From Saprospiraceae bacterium (lineage in GTDB: Bacteria > Bacteroidota > Bacteroidia > Chitinophagales > Saprospiraceae), in NCBI GenBank assembly GCA_013360405.1, contig JABWBR010000042.1, positions 1 to 56,027 on the forward strand: a DNA stretch of 56,027 nt. Reading direction: 5' to 3'. Positions 44,711-52,912 of the stretch are shown here, piece by piece. A program made the translations under genes and the position numbers. Each line of letters begins with the position of its first letter. The first letter of the stretch is position 1. The notes under the pieces are model-generated. The model did not search any database, had not been told where the DNA came from, and worked only from the letters and a program-made list of their open reading frames with translations.

Positions 44711-46564
44711 ATGAATATTATTTCGCTATTGCAGGAGAAGGTCGCGGCAGGGGTTTTAGCCCTTTACGGCGAAGCGCCGGCTATCAACCAGATTGCCATC
44801 AACAAAACACGCAAGGAATTTGAGGGCGACTTTACCGTTGTCACCTTTCCATTTACGCGTGTCGCCGGCAAGAAACCGGAAGATGTAGGCGCTGAATTGG
44901 GGCAATATCTTCAGAAAGAATTCCAATATGTAGCGGGTTTTAACGTCGTGAAAGGTTTTTTAAACCTGGTCATTAGCGACACCTTTTGGTTGGATTTTTT
45001 GGTAAAAGACGCCCAGGCGCCCAACTACGGCCAACAGCCCTCCAACGGCCGCAAGGTGCTGGTGGAATACTCCTCGCCCAATACCAACAAACCGCTTCAC
45101 CTGGGCCATATCCGCAACATCCTGCTGGGCTGGTCTACTTCCCGCATCCTCGAAACCGCCGGCTACCAGGTAAAACGCGTGCAAATCGTAAACGATCGCG
45201 GCATCGCCATCTGCAAAAGCATGCTGGGTTGGCAGCGTTTTGCCGGCGGCGCCACCCCCGAAACCAAGGGCATCAAAGGCGATCACTTCGTAGGGCAGTA
45301 CTACGTGGCTTTTGAACGGGCTTTCCAGGAAGAATACAGAGATTGGCAGCAAACTGCTCACGGACAAAGCGTATTCAATGATCGCCAGGATAAATCCCAG
45401 GACGAAGCTGCTTTTTTCAAAGCATACAAAGACGCCTACTTCAATGTATACAGCCCACTAGGCGCCGACGCCCGCGACATGCTGCGCCGCTGGGAAGCCG
45501 GCGATCCCGACACCATCTCCCTCTGGCACAGGCTCAACCAATGGGTGTACGACGGCTTCGACGAAACCTATCGCAGACTGGGCGTTTACTTTGACAAAAT
45601 TTATTACGAATCGGATACCTACCTGTTGGGCAAAGACCTTATCCAGCAAGGCCTCGATAATGGCGTGTTTTACCGCCGCGACGACGGCTCGGTCTGGATT
45701 GACCTCACCGACGCCAAACTCGATCACAAGGTGGTATTGCGCAGCGACGGCACCTCGGTATACATCACCCAGGATATCGGCACCGCCAGGCTTCGCTACG
45801 ACGACTTCGGCGTAGAAAAAATGGTGTACGTGGTGGGCGATGAGCAAAACTATCACTTCCAGGTGCTCTTTGAGATCATGAAACGCCTCGGCGAGCCTTA
45901 TGCTCAAGGGCTTCACCACCTCTCATACGGCATGGTCGACCTGCCCACCGGCCGTATGAAATCGCGCGAAGGCACCGTGGTAGACGCCGACGACCTCGTT
46001 GACGAAGTGATCGGCGAAGCCCGCGAAGGCTCCAAAGAACGCGACGCTACCGCCGAATTATCGACGGAAGAACGCGAAAATATTATCCGCCAAATAGGCC
46101 TGGCCGCACTCAAGTATTTTATTATAAAAGTTCATCCCCAAAAACGCATGATTTTCGACCCCAAAGAGTCGGTCGACTTGCAGGGGCAAACGGGGCCTTA
46201 TATCCAAAATGCCTACGTGCGCATTCAGTCGGTCTTGCGCAAAGCCCAGGAAGAAGGCTACGCCCTTACAGGTAGCGACGTAAAAGACTATGCCTTGCAC
46301 ACAGACGAAAAAGACCTTATCGCGCTGCTTTACGATTACCCGGCGCAAATCGAAGAGGCCGCAGCCAACTACGACCCCTCGGTCATCGCCGCCTATTGCT
46401 ATGGACTGGCCAAGTCTTTTCACAAATTTTATCACGATTTTTCCATATTGCGCGCAGATACGGAAGCATCCAAACAACTGCGCATTATGCTGAGCTCGGC
46501 TATCGCCAATTCGCTCAAAAATGGCATGGATATGCTGGGTATTGAAATGCCGGAACGGATGTAA
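44711..46564 (+). CDS. argS: Arginine-tRNA ligase
   Basis: 617 residues from the ATG at 44711. An N-terminal Arg-tRNA-synthetase N domain comes first. The class I HIGH motif is HLGH at 130-133 (SSPNTNKPLHLGHIRN). A KMSK-type segment (GRMKSREGTVVDADDL) and the DALR anticodon-binding domain at the end complete it. It charges tRNA-Arg. The long insert and Bacteroidota-type end are normal. Confidence 0.97.
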   Translation: MNIISLLQEKVAAGVLALYGEAPAINQIAINKTRKEFEGDFTVVTFPFTRVAGKKPEDVGAELGQYLQKEFQYVAGFNVVKGFLNLVISDTFWLDFLVKDAQAPNYGQQPSNGRKVLVEYSSPNTNKPLHLGHIRNILLGWSTSRILETAGYQVKRVQIVNDRGIAICKSMLGWQRFAGGATPETKGIKGDHFVGQYYVAFERAFQEEYRDWQQTAHGQSVFNDRQDKSQDEAAFFKAYKDAYFNVYSPLGADARDMLRRWEAGDPDTISLWHRLNQWVYDGFDETYRRLGVYFDKIYYESDTYLLGKDLIQQGLDNGVFYRRDDGSVWIDLTDAKLDHKVVLRSDGTSVYITQDIGTARLRYDDFGVEKMVYVVGDEQNYHFQVLFEIMKRLGEPYAQGLHHLSYGMVDLPTGRMKSREGTVVDADDLVDEVIGEAREGSKERDATAELSTEERENIIRQIGLAALKYFIIKVHPQKRMIFDPKESVDLQGQTGPYIQNAYVRIQSVLRKAQEEGYALTGSDVKDYALHTDEKDLIALLYDYPAQIEEAAANYDPSVIAAYCYGLAKSFHKFYHDFSILRADTEASKQLRIMLSSAIANSLKNGMDMLGIEMPERM

Positions 46565-46565
46565 A

Positions 46566-46798
46566 TCCGTTGTCGGTTGTCAGTTCTCCGTTCTCGGTTG
46601 TCTGTTATCCGTTCCTTACCTTTCTAACCAAACAGAGAACAGAAAACAGAGAACAGAAAACAGAGAACAGAAAACAGAAAACAGAAAACAGAAAACAGAG
46701 AACAGAAAACAGAAAACAGAGAACAGAAAACAGAAAACAGAAAACAGAAAACAGAGAACAGAAAACAGAAAACAGAGAACAGAAAACAGAGAACAACC
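46566..46798. repeat. Heptamer inverted element with promoter core before glnS
   Basis: Left arm gttgtcg/gttctcc 7-mers, core TCTGTTATCCGTTC then CTTACCTTTC (near -7 box TACCTTTC at 46617-46624), then about 24 copies of gagaaca/gaaaaca ending at the ATG at 46799. The right arm mixes two unit variants, unlike the purer run at 42297. Confidence 0.88.
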
Positions 46799-48472
46799 AT
46801 GACTACATCCACAGAAACAAAAGAAAAAGAACCCCTTAACTTCATCGAAGAGATCATCGAAGAAGACATACGCAACGGCAAACATGCCGGCCGCGTACAC
46901 ACGCGTTTCCCGCCGGAGCCCAACGGTTTTCTGCATATTGGTCATGCCAAAGCATTGGTGGTCAATTTTGAAACAGCCCAAAAATACGGCGGCAAAACCA
47001 ACCTCCGCCTCGACGATACCAATCCTTCGACTGAAAATACCGACTATGTGGATAATATCAAAAACGATATCCGCTGGCTCGGCTTCGAATGGGAAGGCGA
47101 GGAATTGTACGCCTCTGATTATTTCGAGCAATTATACCAATTTGCGGTCAAGCTGATCCACAAAGGACTGGCTTATGTAGACGATTCCACGCCCGAAGAA
47201 ATTGCCGCGCAGAAAGGTACGCCGACTGCTCCGGGCACAGAGAGTCCTTTCCGCAATCGTTCTATCGAAGAAAATCTCGACCTCTTCGCCCGCATGCGCG
47301 CAGGTGATTTCCCCGACGGCTCGCGCGTGCTCAGAGCCAAGGTGGATATGGCCTCGCCCAATATGCACATGCGCGACCCTGTAATTTATCGTATCAAACA
47401 CGAACACCACCACCGCACCGGCGACGATTGGTGTATTTACCCCATGTACGATTTTGCGCACGGCCAGAGCGATTCTATCGAAGAGATTACCCATTCGCTT
47501 TGCTCGCTCGAATTCCGGCACCACCGCCCGCTATACGACTGGTTTATCGAAAAGCTGGAGATTTTTCCCTCGCGACAAATCGAGTTCGCGCGCATGAATG
47601 TCGCCTATATGATCACCAGCAAACGCCGACTGATGAAGCTGGTGACCGATAATTACGTCACAGGCTGGGATGACCCCCGCATGCCCACACTGGCAGGTAT
47701 GCGCCGCCGAGGCTACCCTGCCCCCGCCATCCGTGAGTTCTGCCGCCGCGCGGGCACCGCCCGCCGCGATAATGTGATCGAATACGAATTGCTGGAATTT
47801 TGCGTGCGCGAAGAACTCAACCGCACTTCCCTGAGGTCAATGGTGGTGTTAGATCCGCTTAAAGTGGTAATTACTAACTATCCGGAAGGACAGGTGGAAG
47901 ATATGAGCATCGAAAACAACCCCGAAGATCCCAACGCAGGCCATCGCACTATGCCTTTCTCACAAGAGTTGTATATCGAACGCGATGACTACATGGACGA
48001 CCCTCCCAAAAATTACCATCGCCTCGCCCCCGGAAAGGACGTCCGCCTGAAAAGCGCTTATATTATCCATTGCGACGAGGTAATCAGGGATGCTAATGGT
48101 GAGGTTTCGGAACTTCACTGCAGCTACTACCCCGACAGCCGCAGCGGTAGCGATACTTCGGGTATCAAAGCAAAAGGCGTTATTCACTGGGTATCGGCGC
48201 CACACGCTATTCAGGCCGAAGTCCGCCTGTACGACCGCCTCTTTACCGACCCAGAACCCACCAACCACGAAGACCGCGACTATATCGAATTTTATAACAC
48301 AAATTCTCTGCAGGTGGTCACTGCCTTCGCAGAACCCAGCCTGAAAAACGCACAACCGGGCCAAACGTTCCAGTTCCTGCGCAAAGGCTATTTCTGCACC
48401 GACACCGATTCAACGCCGGCAAACCCTGTGTTCAACCTCACGGTAAACCTCAAGGATAGCTGGTCGAAATAA
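46799..48472 (+). CDS. glnS: Glutamine-tRNA ligase
   Basis: 557 residues. HIGH motif at 46-49 (PPEPNGFLHIGHAKA), KMSKS equivalent MITSKRRLMKLV, and the class-specific LRLDDTNPSTENTDYVDNI and GDDWCIYPMYDFAHGQSDSIE. It ends with the two beta-barrel anticodon domains. Direct charging of tRNA-Gln, so the organism need not rely on GatCAB for Gln-tRNA. Confidence 0.97.
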   Translation: MTTSTETKEKEPLNFIEEIIEEDIRNGKHAGRVHTRFPPEPNGFLHIGHAKALVVNFETAQKYGGKTNLRLDDTNPSTENTDYVDNIKNDIRWLGFEWEGEELYASDYFEQLYQFAVKLIHKGLAYVDDSTPEEIAAQKGTPTAPGTESPFRNRSIEENLDLFARMRAGDFPDGSRVLRAKVDMASPNMHMRDPVIYRIKHEHHHRTGDDWCIYPMYDFAHGQSDSIEEITHSLCSLEFRHHRPLYDWFIEKLEIFPSRQIEFARMNVAYMITSKRRLMKLVTDNYVTGWDDPRMPTLAGMRRRGYPAPAIREFCRRAGTARRDNVIEYELLEFCVREELNRTSLRSMVVLDPLKVVITNYPEGQVEDMSIENNPEDPNAGHRTMPFSQELYIERDDYMDDPPKNYHRLAPGKDVRLKSAYIIHCDEVIRDANGEVSELHCSYYPDSRSGSDTSGIKAKGVIHWVSAPHAIQAEVRLYDRLFTDPEPTNHEDRDYIEFYNTNSLQVVTAFAEPSLKNAQPGQTFQFLRKGYFCTDTDSTPANPVFNLTVNLKDSWSK

Positions 48473-48473
48473 T

Positions 48474-48502
48474 GTAAGGTGAGCGGTAAACGCTCACCTT
48501 AC
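48474..48502. terminator. Perfect 12-bp hairpin behind glnS
   Basis: GTAAGGTGAGCG and CGCTCACCTTAC with loop gtaaa, one base past the glnS stop, followed by a T-rich stretch. Bidirectional position between convergent genes. Confidence 0.8.
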
Positions 48503-48505
48503 TAC

Positions 48506-48565
48506 GCCTTTTCTCTCCCTCTCTCCCTCTCTCCCTCCCACACTCTCACACTCTCTCCCTCCCCC
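48506..48565. repeat. CT-rich tandem repeat
   Basis: ctctccct and cacactct units up to the stop of the convergent lipoprotein gene. Same family as at 6638-6735. Confidence 0.55.
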
Positions 48566-49396
48566 TTACGGCCGCCACCAGGCACGCACGTGAATGATGC
48601 GGGTATTTCCGTTTTCGAGCGTAAGGATCGCGTATGGATCGCAGGTACCGTTGCCGTAATTGATCAGGCGGGTAACGTTGCCCACCGTCATTTCGAGCGT
48701 TCCGCTTTCTACCCAGCGGCACAATCTGCGCTTCGTGAGGGGATCCTGCTCGTCAATAACAAAGCTGTAGGCCACGCCGTTGCGGTTCACGCCGTTGGAG
48801 CCACCCGTAATTTGCACTACATCATCCAGCAAAGCAGGTGTGCCCGCGCCTTCGATCAAAGTGATCGTATGATCGGCTTCCCAGGTTATCTGCGAGTCAT
48901 CGGGGAAGGTAATACTGCCCCCCGTCACCGTGCGGTTTATCACAGGGTTGCCATTGGCGTCGAAGCCCTGATTGGTCCAGGTTTTGGTGCCTTCCACATG
49001 GGCGTCGTCTACATAAAAATCTACAAGCGTGGCCGTGCGTACGGCCCCTGCATTGCGCATGGTGTCGGTTTGCGTCACAATGATCTGGCCACGGCGTACA
49101 CGACCGTCGGGTCCTTCGCAGCCATCCGTGCCGTAATCAATCGTCACCGTGCGCGGGAAGCTCCAGTCGCCGGGCGTAACCGTCACCATTGGGCAGTCAT
49201 TGGGGCCGTTGGGGCCGCGCGATTCCAGTTCTGCGTCAATTTCGTCTTCGGTGCTTTGGAAAATGTCCATAGAAGTCGTCAGGTCTTCACTCGTCATCAC
49301 CGCGTCAGAGGGGGCTTCATCGCCTGCTTTGTTGCAGGAAGTAAATACCATACCAAGGGCAATCACTGCTACCCAGAGGAGCAAATGCTTTTTCAT
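48566..49396 (-). CDS. Hypothetical lipoprotein
   Basis: 276 residues with a lipobox at FTSC (C21) after a clean signal peptide. The mature part is acidic then beta-rich (VTVTPGDWSFPRTVTIDYGTDGC) with repeated TVTGGS-type strands, similar in plan to Bacteroidota surface lipoproteins of unknown role. Single gene. Confidence 0.75.
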   Translation of the reverse strand: MKKHLLLWVAVIALGMVFTSCNKAGDEAPSDAVMTSEDLTTSMDIFQSTEDEIDAELESRGPNGPNDCPMVTVTPGDWSFPRTVTIDYGTDGCEGPDGRVRRGQIIVTQTDTMRNAGAVRTATLVDFYVDDAHVEGTKTWTNQGFDANGNPVINRTVTGGSITFPDDSQITWEADHTITLIEGAGTPALLDDVVQITGGSNGVNRNGVAYSFVIDEQDPLTKRRLCRWVESGTLEMTVGNVTRLINYGNGTCDPYAILTLENGNTRIIHVRAWWRP

Positions 49397-49590
49397 AGCA
49401 ATAGTTGTTTTTATGTAATTTAAAGATGAGAAATTTTAGTACTGTAATAAGCAAAATCGCATAGTTGCACAGTCTCAAAGTCGATATTTGCTGTTTACGC
49501 TACTATGACTGGCCAGGCAAAAAAAGGTTTAACCACTGCTTCAATATTTTTTTTAAAGTCGGCAAATCACCCATTGTCAGGCGCAACGCC

Positions 49591-49598
49591 TATCTTTG
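49591..49598 (+). promoter_or_regulatory. -7 box of pyrR-pyrB
   Basis: TATCTTTG, perfect TAnnTTTG, 9 bases before the pyrR ATG at 49607, suggesting a very short leader and arguing against long-leader attenuation. Confidence 0.45.
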
Positions 49599-49606
49599 TA
49601 ACTATT

Positions 49607-50170
49607 ATGAATAAAGGACGCGTCATACTCGATCAGGAAAGGTTTTCGCTAACCATTGACCGGCTATGCCAACAACTGATCGAGACTTACGACAACTTTG
49701 AAGATACCTGTATCGTAGGCATTCAACCCCGGGGCGTATGGCTATCCGACCGCATTTACACCCGCCTTCAGCACATATTGGGACACGCTTCTTTTCTTTA
49801 CGGTAAATTGGATATCACGTTTTACCGCGACGACTTTCGGATGCGCGCCAAACCGCTCAAAGCCAGCGTGACGGATATGGAATTTCTGGTAGACGATAAA
49901 AATGTGATCCTCGTCGATGACGTGTTGTACAGCGGCCGTACGGTGCAGGCGGCCCTCACCGCGTTGAACCATTACGGCAGGGCCCGCCAGGTAAAACTAC
50001 TGGTATTGGTCGACCGCAGGTTTAACCGCCATCTGCCCATCCAGGCAGACTATAAGGGCATTACAGTGGATGCGCTCGACGATGCGTACGTGAAAGTAGA
50101 ATGGGCGGATAGCAATCAGGCAGACAGGGTATTGTTATTTGCCAATAAACAAGAAGCAGAACAAGGATAG
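49607..50170 (+). CDS. pyrR: PyrR-type uracil phosphoribosyltransferase/regulator
   Basis: 187 residues from the ATG at 49607; a longer frame from 49505 would cross the promoter box. Type I PRTase with PRPP loop NVILVDDVLYSGRT (100-112) and GIQPRGVWLSDRI. PyrR proteins salvage uracil and in Gram-positives control pyr operons through RNA. Here it directly precedes pyrB (3 bases), consistent with a pyrimidine role. Whether it regulates is unknown. Confidence 0.92.
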   Translation: MNKGRVILDQERFSLTIDRLCQQLIETYDNFEDTCIVGIQPRGVWLSDRIYTRLQHILGHASFLYGKLDITFYRDDFRMRAKPLKASVTDMEFLVDDKNVILVDDVLYSGRTVQAALTALNHYGRARQVKLLVLVDRRFNRHLPIQADYKGITVDALDDAYVKVEWADSNQADRVLLFANKQEAEQG

Positions 50171-50173
50171 GGC

Positions 50174-51106
50174 ATGAGCAGTATACAACAGTTGAGTGTT
50201 TCTCACTTATTGGGCATCAAGCCGCTTACCGCCGAAGATATTCAACTCATCTTCGAAACAGCCGACGAATTTAAGGAAGTGATCAACAGGCCGATCAAAA
50301 AAGTGCCTTCGCTTCGCGACCTGACTATCGCCAATTTGTTTTTTGAAAATTCTACGCGCACGCGCATTTCTTTCGAACTGGCTGAAAAACGCCTGTCAGC
50401 CGATGTGCTCAACTTTTCTTCTTCTTCCTCTTCCGTAACCAAGGGCGAAACCCTCCTGGATACCGTCAATAATATCCTGTCGATGAAAGTGGACATGATT
50501 GTGATGCGGCATCCTGCGCCGGGCGCGCCTCATTTTCTTTCGCATCACATCAACGCCAATATTATCAATGCAGGCGACGGCACCCACGAACACCCCACGC
50601 AAGCGCTGCTCGATGCTTACTCGATACGCGAACAACTCGGCGATCTGGCAGGAAAAAAGGTGGCTATTTTTGGAGACATACTCCACTCGCGTGTAGCGCT
50701 GAGCAATATCTATTGTCTCAACAAACTCGGCGCCGAAGTCACCGTCTGCGGCCCGCCGACGCTCATGCCTAAATACGTCCAGTCGCTCGGCGTCAAGGTG
50801 TCGCATCAGGTAAGAGATACGCTCGAATGGTGCGACGTGGCCAACGTGCTGCGTATTCAGCTCGAGCGCCAGGATCTCAAGTATTTTCCTTCTCTACGCG
50901 AATACGCCCAGTACTACGGCATCAATCGCACACTGCTCGACAGCCTGGGCAAGCAAATCCTCATTATGCACCCGGGCCCTATCAATCGCGGTGTAGAAAT
51001 TACCAGCGATATCGCCGATTCTTCCCATTCTATTATCCTTCAGCAAGTAGAAAACGGGGTGGCCATTCGCATGGCTGTGCTCTACCTGCTTGCCGCCAAG
51101 CGTTAA
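50174..51106 (+). CDS. pyrB: Aspartate carbamoyltransferase catalytic subunit
   Basis: 310 residues. Carbamoyl-phosphate loop NSTRTRISFE (STRTR at 60-64), RHPAPGAPHFL, DGTHEHPTQALLDA and HPGPINRGVEI. It forms carbamoyl-aspartate in pyrimidine synthesis. No pyrI regulatory-subunit gene adjoins. The last 4 bases overlap the convergent Mpo1-like gene. Confidence 0.97.
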   Translation: MSSIQQLSVSHLLGIKPLTAEDIQLIFETADEFKEVINRPIKKVPSLRDLTIANLFFENSTRTRISFELAEKRLSADVLNFSSSSSSVTKGETLLDTVNNILSMKVDMIVMRHPAPGAPHFLSHHINANIINAGDGTHEHPTQALLDAYSIREQLGDLAGKKVAIFGDILHSRVALSNIYCLNKLGAEVTVCGPPTLMPKYVQSLGVKVSHQVRDTLEWCDVANVLRIQLERQDLKYFPSLREYAQYYGINRTLLDSLGKQILIMHPGPINRGVEITSDIADSSHSIILQQVENGVAIRMAVLYLLAAKR

Positions 51107-51576
51107 TAATCAACGCCTATTTTTTTATAAATAAAATGAAGAAGCCAGGCCGGGCCGATGAGTAAAAATTGTACGTCTTCAAAAAACGACGGTTTTTTAC
51201 CTTCAATTTTATGCCCGATAAATTGACCTATCCAGGCTACTACAAAAATGATTACGGATATTAACGCCAGTTGCCCGGCATTGCGGCCCACCGCTTCGTA
51301 AATAGCGTTGTTGCCCCATAGCAAAAGCCCGCCAATTACAAAAAAACCAAAAAACATAGGCGTAGAAAGACGCAGGTAATAGCCCAAGGCCACCACCTGC
51401 GCTACTGCCGCCCAATTGGCGTATAAATGGCGCTCACTCAAAAAAGGAATGCTGTAGAGCAATCCGAACAAGCTGAACATGATGCTCGGTACACAAACCC
51501 AGTGGATGAGTTTGTTGGTCGCATTTTGGTGGCTCTCGCCGTATTTGTCGAGAAACCATTGCATGGTCTTGGCCAT
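51103..51576 (-). CDS. Mpo1-like (DUF962) membrane protein
   Basis: 157 residues from the ATG at 51576. Start WFLDKYGESHQNATNKLIHWVCVPSIMFS and GQFIGHKIEGKKPSFFEDVQFLLIGPAWLL are typical of DUF962/Mpo1, with four membrane spans. The yeast homologue is a dioxygenase for 2-hydroxy fatty acids. The conserved histidines (H16 and H24 region, GH) are present. Bacterial function not established. Confidence 0.88.
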   Translation of the reverse strand: MAKTMQWFLDKYGESHQNATNKLIHWVCVPSIMFSLFGLLYSIPFLSERHLYANWAAVAQVVALGYYLRLSTPMFFGFFVIGGLLLWGNNAIYEAVGRNAGQLALISVIIFVVAWIGQFIGHKIEGKKPSFFEDVQFLLIGPAWLLHFIYKKIGVDY

Positions 51577-51639
51577 AGGTGTATCTTTTTTTTGACGTTC
51601 GATTGAATCAAAAATACAAAACAAACCCCAATTTTTACG

Positions 51640-52494
51640 CTAGTGCAGCGGGAAAACGCGTTCGGCCATCACTACCGACTTGCCGAACTGCTCCAGATCG
51701 ATACCCATCGGCGCTTGCTTGTCGAGGAAAAAATATACCAGGTTTTCGGTAGCCATATTACCGGTGAGGTCGTCTTTAGCCATCGGGCAGCCGCCATATC
51801 CTTTTATGGCGCCGTCAAAACGCCGGCAACCATTATTATAGGCGGTTTCTATCTTTTCACGCCAGGTGGTGGGCGTGGTGTGAAAGTGCGCGCCTATTTC
51901 CAGTTGCGGATAACCCGGTATCAGGTTGCTAAAGAGGTACGCGATACTTTCCGGGCCGGCCACGCCGATCGTATCGGATAACTGAAATATATGGATACCC
52001 AACCCTGCTAACTCGTCTACCCAGCGATGCACGGTTTCCACATTCCAGGGGTCGCCGTAAGGGTTGCCGAACCCCATAGAGATGTATATCACCAGCTTTT
52101 TGCCGTGTGCCATACACAAATCCTGAATTTCTTTGACCCGCTCAACCGATTCGGCGATGGTTGCGTTGGTATTCCGAAGCTGAAAGGTTTCTGAAATTGA
52201 AAAAGGATATCCCAAATAGCTGATCTCTTCAAAAGCGCAGGCGTCTTCGGCGCCGCGGCGGTTGGCTACAATAGCGAGTAATTTGGTTTTTGTGGCAGTA
52301 AGGTCCAACGCAGCAAGTACTTCTGCGGTGTCGCGCATTTGGGGGATGGCCTTGGGCGATACGAAGCTACCAAAGTCGAGCGTGTCAAAGCCGATTTTCA
52401 ACAACTGGTTTATGTAATCGGCTTTTTCTTGCGTAGGAATGAATGTTTTTATGCCTTGCATGGCATCACGGGGGCATTCAATTATTTTTATCAT
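51640..52494 (-). CDS. Hydroxymethylglutaryl-CoA lyase family protein
   Basis: 284 residues. The N-terminus IIECPRDAMQGIKTFIPTQEKADYINQLLKIGFDTLDFGSFVSPKAIPQM and the C-terminal active-site loop GYGGCPMAKDDLTGNMATE identify the HMG-CoA lyase group of the DRE-TIM family. It would split HMG-CoA into acetoacetate and acetyl-CoA in leucine breakdown. Like many Bacteroidota members it has PRDAMQ in place of the usual PRDGLQ. Confidence 0.87.
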   Translation of the reverse strand: MIKIIECPRDAMQGIKTFIPTQEKADYINQLLKIGFDTLDFGSFVSPKAIPQMRDTAEVLAALDLTATKTKLLAIVANRRGAEDACAFEEISYLGYPFSISETFQLRNTNATIAESVERVKEIQDLCMAHGKKLVIYISMGFGNPYGDPWNVETVHRWVDELAGLGIHIFQLSDTIGVAGPESIAYLFSNLIPGYPQLEIGAHFHTTPTTWREKIETAYNNGCRRFDGAIKGYGGCPMAKDDLTGNMATENLVYFFLDKQAPMGIDLEQFGKSVVMAERVFPLH

Positions 52495-52509
52495 TGTTAT
52501 CTTTGGTTA

Positions 52510-52608
52510 GGCGTAATCGATTGCGGATTGCGGATTTCGGAATTCGGATTGCGGAATTCGGATTTTGTCAAGGATATATCCGAATTCCGCAATCCGCAAT
52601 CCGCAATT
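52510..52608. repeat. Heptamer inverted element, gattgcg type
   Basis: Left arm gattgcg and ggaattc-type 7-mers, centre gtcaaggatat, right arm the reverse complement (aatccgc units). Arms of about 30 bases pair almost fully, giving a long hairpin between two divergent genes. Confidence 0.8.
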
Positions 52609-52677
52609 GAACAAAAATAGGCACTTTTGCCTTTAGGTGACAACCAAAGCCTTAAAACGTCGGGAAAAGTATTTAAG

Positions 52678-52905
52678 ATGAAAAAGAATAAAGGAATTTA
52701 CGCCCTGATAGGTTTTTTACTGGCCGGTACGGGTTTGCTTTCTATTGTACTTAGCCTGGTGGGCGTGCAACTTGCCTTTCTCAAATGGCAATCGATGCTA
52801 CCCTCGCCCTTTGGCTTTTTGCTCAAGGTAGTGATGATCGTGGTCGGTATGGTGATCATGTATCTGGCCCTTACCGACCCCGATCGGGAAGAATTTATGG
52901 AATAA
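52678..52905 (+). CDS. Small two-span membrane protein
   Basis: 75 residues with membrane spans near 10-31 (LIGFLLAGTGLLSIVLSLVGV) and 45-65 (FLLKVVMIVVGMVIMYLAL). Basic start (MKKNKG) and acidic tail (DPDREEFME). It is a common short hypothetical type in Bacteroidota. Function unknown. Confidence 0.7.
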   Translation: MKKNKGIYALIGFLLAGTGLLSIVLSLVGVQLAFLKWQSMLPSPFGFLLKVVMIVVGMVIMYLALTDPDREEFME

Positions 52906-52912
52906 CCCGCTA

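Noticed and set aside
46605-47131. Open frames coding for ENREQRT- or FSVFCSL-type peptides through the heptamer runs
   Set aside because: They arise because 7-mer repeats without stops stay open in several frames; composition is pure repeat.
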